A stretch of 6,781 bases of DNA from the NCBI GenBank assembly GCA_020352595.1, contig CP070682.1, positions 1,787,034 through 1,793,814 of the forward strand. Reading direction: 5' to 3'. Under the pieces are notes generated by a model. That model had not been told where the DNA came from. It made no database searches and worked only from the letters and a program-made list of their open reading frames with translations. The position numbers were made by a program, and so were the translations under genes. Below, piece after piece: positions 5,137 through 6,781 of the stretch (within the stretch, counting starts at the first letter, position 1; the number at the start of each line of letters is the position of its first letter). The stretch comes from a bacterium. GTDB lineage: Bacteria > BMS3Abin14.

Positions 5137-5172
5137 ATGACCACCACCGTTCTCCATACGGATCTTGCGTGA
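5137..5172 (+). CDS. Possible short upstream reading frame (MTTTVLHTDLA)
   Basis: An ATG with a good ribosome site, GGAGG (5128-5132), 4 nt before it opens an 11-codon frame that ends at TGA 5170-5172, 140 nt before rsgA. A small GGGGC-TGCT-GCCCC hairpin sits immediately upstream and could hide that site. There is no following terminator, so classical leader-peptide attenuation is not supported; it may be chance. Confidence 0.2.
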   Translation: MTTTVLHTDLA

Positions 5173-5186
5173 GGAATAACCCGGAC

Positions 5187-5207
5187 CCCGGGCCTTGACC
5201 GCCCGGG
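5187..5207. repeat. 7-bp GC hairpin in the rsgA upstream region
   Basis: CCCGGGC (5187-5193) and GCCCGGG (5201-5207) pair perfectly around a 7-nt loop, CTTGACC. There is no U-tract. It would fold in the rsgA 5' leader if transcription begins upstream; role unknown. Confidence 0.35.
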
Positions 5208-5312
5208 CGTGCCCCCTCAACCGCTGATCCCGGATCGCGTGCCCACACCGGGGCGCGCTGCGCACACAGCCGGACGCGCGTGCCCACCGCCGCGCACATG
5301 GAGGACGTCATC

Positions 5313-6389
5313 GTGTACCATTTATCTGCTCTGGGCTTCGGCCCTTTCTTCGAACAGCAACTCCAAAGTTGGGTTGACGACGGGGGCATACCCGCCCGCA
5401 TCGCAGCCGAGCATCGCGGCGGTTACGTCGTGTGGTCGGCCGCCGGATCGGGACGGGCACAGCTCGCCGGACGGCTTCGCCCCGAGCTGGCAGATGCCGG
5501 GGCCCCCGGAGTCGGCGACTGGGTTGTCATCAGGGACGCTCCCGCTGCCGACCATGAAACAGTCATCGAGCGCATCTTCAAAAGGCGTACCGTCTTCACC
5601 CGTGGAGCCGCCGGGCGCGAGGCCCGCGTCCAGGTGGTCGCCGCCAACGTCGACCTGGTGTTCGCCGTTTGCGGCCTGGACGCCGACTTCAACGTTCGGC
5701 GCATCGAGCGTTACCTGGCACGCATCTGGGCGAGCGGCGCCCAGCCGGCCGTGATCCTGAACAAGGCCGACATATGCGCGGACATCGACGCTCGGGTAGC
5801 CGAGGTCGAGAGTCACGCCATAGGCGTGCCGGTTCACGTGATCAGCGCGCTCCACTCCGAGGGCCTCGAAGAGGTGCGTGCCTGCATCCAATACGGCATG
5901 ACCGTAGCCCTTGTGGGCTCTTCCGGGGCCGGCAAGTCGACCCTGGTCAACGCGCTGCTGGGCGAGGAAAGGATGCGCACAGGCGAGCTCCGCGCAAAGG
6001 ACGGGCGGGGCCGCCACATCACCACCCACCGCCAGCTCATCCTTCTCCCCGGGGGCGGCCTGCTGCTCGACACCCCCGGCATGCGCGAACTGCAGCTTCT
6101 GGACGACGAGGGGATCGACACCGTCTTCGAGGACATCGCTGCCCTCGCCAGCCGCTGCCGGTTTCGGGACTGCCGCCACGACACCGAGCCAGGCTGCGCC
6201 GTGAAGGAGGCTGTGGAGTCAGGGGCGCTGGACACCCGCCGATTCGCCAACTACCGGAAGCTCGAGCGCGAGGCCCAGGCCAACGAGCTTCGTCACGACG
6301 AGCACCGGCGGCGAAAGGCGGAACGTGTCTGGGGGCAGCTCTGGGACGAGGTCGCGCAGCTGAGGAAGTGGAAGGGAGGCAAACCGTAG
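5313..6389 (+). CDS. rsgA: Ribosome small subunit-dependent GTPase A (RsgA/YjeQ/YloQ)
   Basis: A circularly permuted GTPase that helps late maturation of the 30S subunit in the cytoplasm. Numbering from the GTG at 5313 (358 residues), it has an N-terminal OB-fold region to about 110, then G4 NKAD (150-153), G1 P-loop GSSGAGKST (202-210), switch I threonines T237-T238, G3 DTPG (253-256) and a C-terminal zinc site C282-x4-C287-x-H289-x5-C295. The G4-G1-G3 order is the hallmark of the family. A basic C-terminal helix ends in RKWKGGKP. The start is chosen because GGAGG (5300-5304) lies 8 nt before GTG 5313 and the product begins naturally at YHLSALGFGPFF. The in-frame ATG at 5298 and GTG at 5280 lack a ribosome site and would add 5 and 11 residues. 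All catalytic motifs are intact. It appears to stand alone on this strand. Confidence 0.95.
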   Translation: MYHLSALGFGPFFEQQLQSWVDDGGIPARIAAEHRGGYVVWSAAGSGRAQLAGRLRPELADAGAPGVGDWVVIRDAPAADHETVIERIFKRRTVFTRGAAGREARVQVVAANVDLVFAVCGLDADFNVRRIERYLARIWASGAQPAVILNKADICADIDARVAEVESHAIGVPVHVISALHSEGLEEVRACIQYGMTVALVGSSGAGKSTLVNALLGEERMRTGELRAKDGRGRHITTHRQLILLPGGGLLLDTPGMRELQLLDDEGIDTVFEDIAALASRCRFRDCRHDTEPGCAVKEAVESGALDTRRFANYRKLEREAQANELRHDEHRRRKAERVWGQLWDEVAQLRKWKGGKP

Positions 6390-6575
6390 GCTCGCCTTTT
6401 CCCTGAGCTCGGAAGCCCTCAGCTGCGGCGGACAGGCAGCAAAACTTTTTCAGGCACAGTTTCAGATTCTGGAAGGTGCCATTGAGGAAGGGGCATCCGA
6501 AAACGACCTACCTGTTTCAATGTTTCCACAGAAAGATCGGATCAGTGCTTAAACAGGAAGCTTATCCACTCAAAA
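6390..6575. other. Gap between rsgA and the higA-like gene; possible coding remnant, no confident gene
   Basis: After the rsgA stop I see no good intrinsic terminator. On the + strand one frame ending at TAA 6550-6552 reads as a credible protein tail (AAKLFQAQFQILEGAIEEG, then ASENDLPVSMFPQKDRISA) but has no start with a ribosome site. It could be the decayed 3' end of a gene. An opposing - strand frame of similar length (ending LLPVRRS) is equally open. ACTTTTTCAG at 6442-6451 repeats the motif at 367-376. Base composition is lower in GC than rsgA. Confidence 0.3.
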
Positions 6576-6781
6576 TTAGGCAGATTGATGCTCCTGAGGT
6601 TGTTTGATGAGACACTCTGCCGGTATGCCGAGTTGTCTGTGGAGTTTCCAGATCATCTTAAGGGAAAGGGATCGCTTGTGGTTGAGGATCTCGTACACTC
6701 GGTTTGAACGGCCGATCATAGGTTCAAGGTCCTTGACCGTCAACCCTTTCTGCTCCATGACGAATTTGATGGCCTCAACGG
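6576..6781 (-). CDS. higA: HigA-type antitoxin / XRE-family HTH protein, C-terminal part (5' end outside window)
   Basis: The visible C-terminal 67 residues run from VEAIKFVMEQKGLTVKDL to KQPQEHQSA and stop at TAA (6576-6578). AIKFxMEQxGLTxKDLEPMIG followed by RVYEILNHKRSLSLKMIWKLH and LGIPAECLI is the helix-turn-helix of the HigA antitoxin family (COG5499-like). In such modules the antitoxin binds a HigB/RelE-type mRNA interferase and represses the operon. The frame continues beyond base 6781, so the ATG at 6758 is internal. If the usual toxin-then-antitoxin order holds, the toxin gene lies just outside the window. The sequence differs in GC from rsgA, as is common for mobile toxin-antitoxin modules. 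A stand-alone XRE regulator is the alternative. Confidence 0.82.
   Translation of the reverse strand, partial: VEAIKFVMEQKGLTVKDLEPMIGRSNRVYEILNHKRSLSLKMIWKLHRQLGIPAECLIKQPQEHQSA

Larger units (their letters stand above)
4787..5312. other. Intergenic region between the divergent marR-type gene and rsgA; no recognisable gene
   Basis: The open frames in this 526-bp stretch are rich in arginine, proline and glycine, occur on both strands and show no family motif, so I read them as frame shadows of GC-rich DNA. What is visible: the regulator promoter at 4836-4864, a GGGGC-TGCT-GCCCC hairpin (5113-5126), a possible 11-codon reading frame (5137-5172) and a 7-bp hairpin CCCGGGC / GCCCGGG (5187-5207). 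No clear sigma-70 promoter for rsgA is apparent. Confidence 0.6.

Noticed and set aside
4772..5401. Several open frames on both strands in the regulator/rsgA gap
   Set aside because: Arg/Pro/Gly-rich, mutually overlapping, no recognisable domain or convincing ribosome site.
5322..6406. Long open frames antisense or out of frame within rsgA
   Set aside because: Shadows of the high-GC rsgA gene, which has all diagnostic GTPase motifs in its own frame.
1..6781. CRISPR arrays, tRNA genes, insertion-sequence transposases, phage genes
   Set aside because: No regularly spaced repeats, no tRNA cloverleaf with a GGTTCGA-type arm, and no transposase or phage motifs seen on either strand.

Overview
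The window is a GC-rich stretch of a Gram-negative-type chromosome. It is dominated by a complete ectoine/hydroxyectoine-type uptake operon (ehuB-C-D-A order) and its probable MarR/EctR-like regulator. These lie between the 3' end of an arsenite methyltransferase gene (arsM), a ribosome-assembly GTPase gene (rsgA) and the 3' end of a HigA-type antitoxin gene. The organism cannot be named from the sequence. The GC-rich genes, the strong AGGAGG-type ribosome sites and a TGCTGAAAAAGT/ACTTTTTCAG-type extragenic repeat like ones I recall from Deltaproteobacteria (Desulfobacterota/Desulfuromonadota) suggest that group, held only as a weak inference.

Layout. 1-340 (+) is the end of arsM. 341-790 has no gene: it holds a repeat-like element with imperfect terminal inverted repeats (343-512), a stretch of unknown role (513-648) and a strong + strand intrinsic terminator (649-679), all between convergent transcription units. 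791-3997 (-) is the transporter operon. The binding-protein gene comes first (3110-3997). After it come a 13-bp perfect hairpin and a 161-nt gap, then two permease genes and the ATPase gene, which are translationally coupled (TGATG and ATGA overlaps). 3998-4255 is the control region: a near-consensus sigma-70 promoter for the operon, an 18-nt perfect palindrome over its -10 box, and an intrinsic terminator between this promoter and the first gene. 4256-4786 (-) is the MarR/EctR-like regulator. 4787-5312 is a divergent regulator/rsgA intergenic region with no recognisable gene. 5313-6389 (+) is rsgA. 6390-6575 holds no confident gene, only a possible coding remnant. 6576-6781 (-) is the partial higA-like antitoxin.

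How it works together. The periplasmic protein would capture a compatible solute, probably ectoine or 5-hydroxyectoine; a heterodimeric permease driven by the ATPase would import it. The MarR-type protein encoded just upstream on the same strand has sequence features I recall from ectoine-gene regulators (EctR), and the palindrome over the operon -10 box is its natural candidate operator. No ectoine synthesis (ectABC) or breakdown (doe/eut) genes are visible, so whether uptake serves osmoprotection or nutrition is open. The most unusual feature is the terminator in the operon leader, which implies attenuation, a small leader-derived RNA, or a second promoter downstream. rsgA, arsM and higA appear to be unrelated neighbours.
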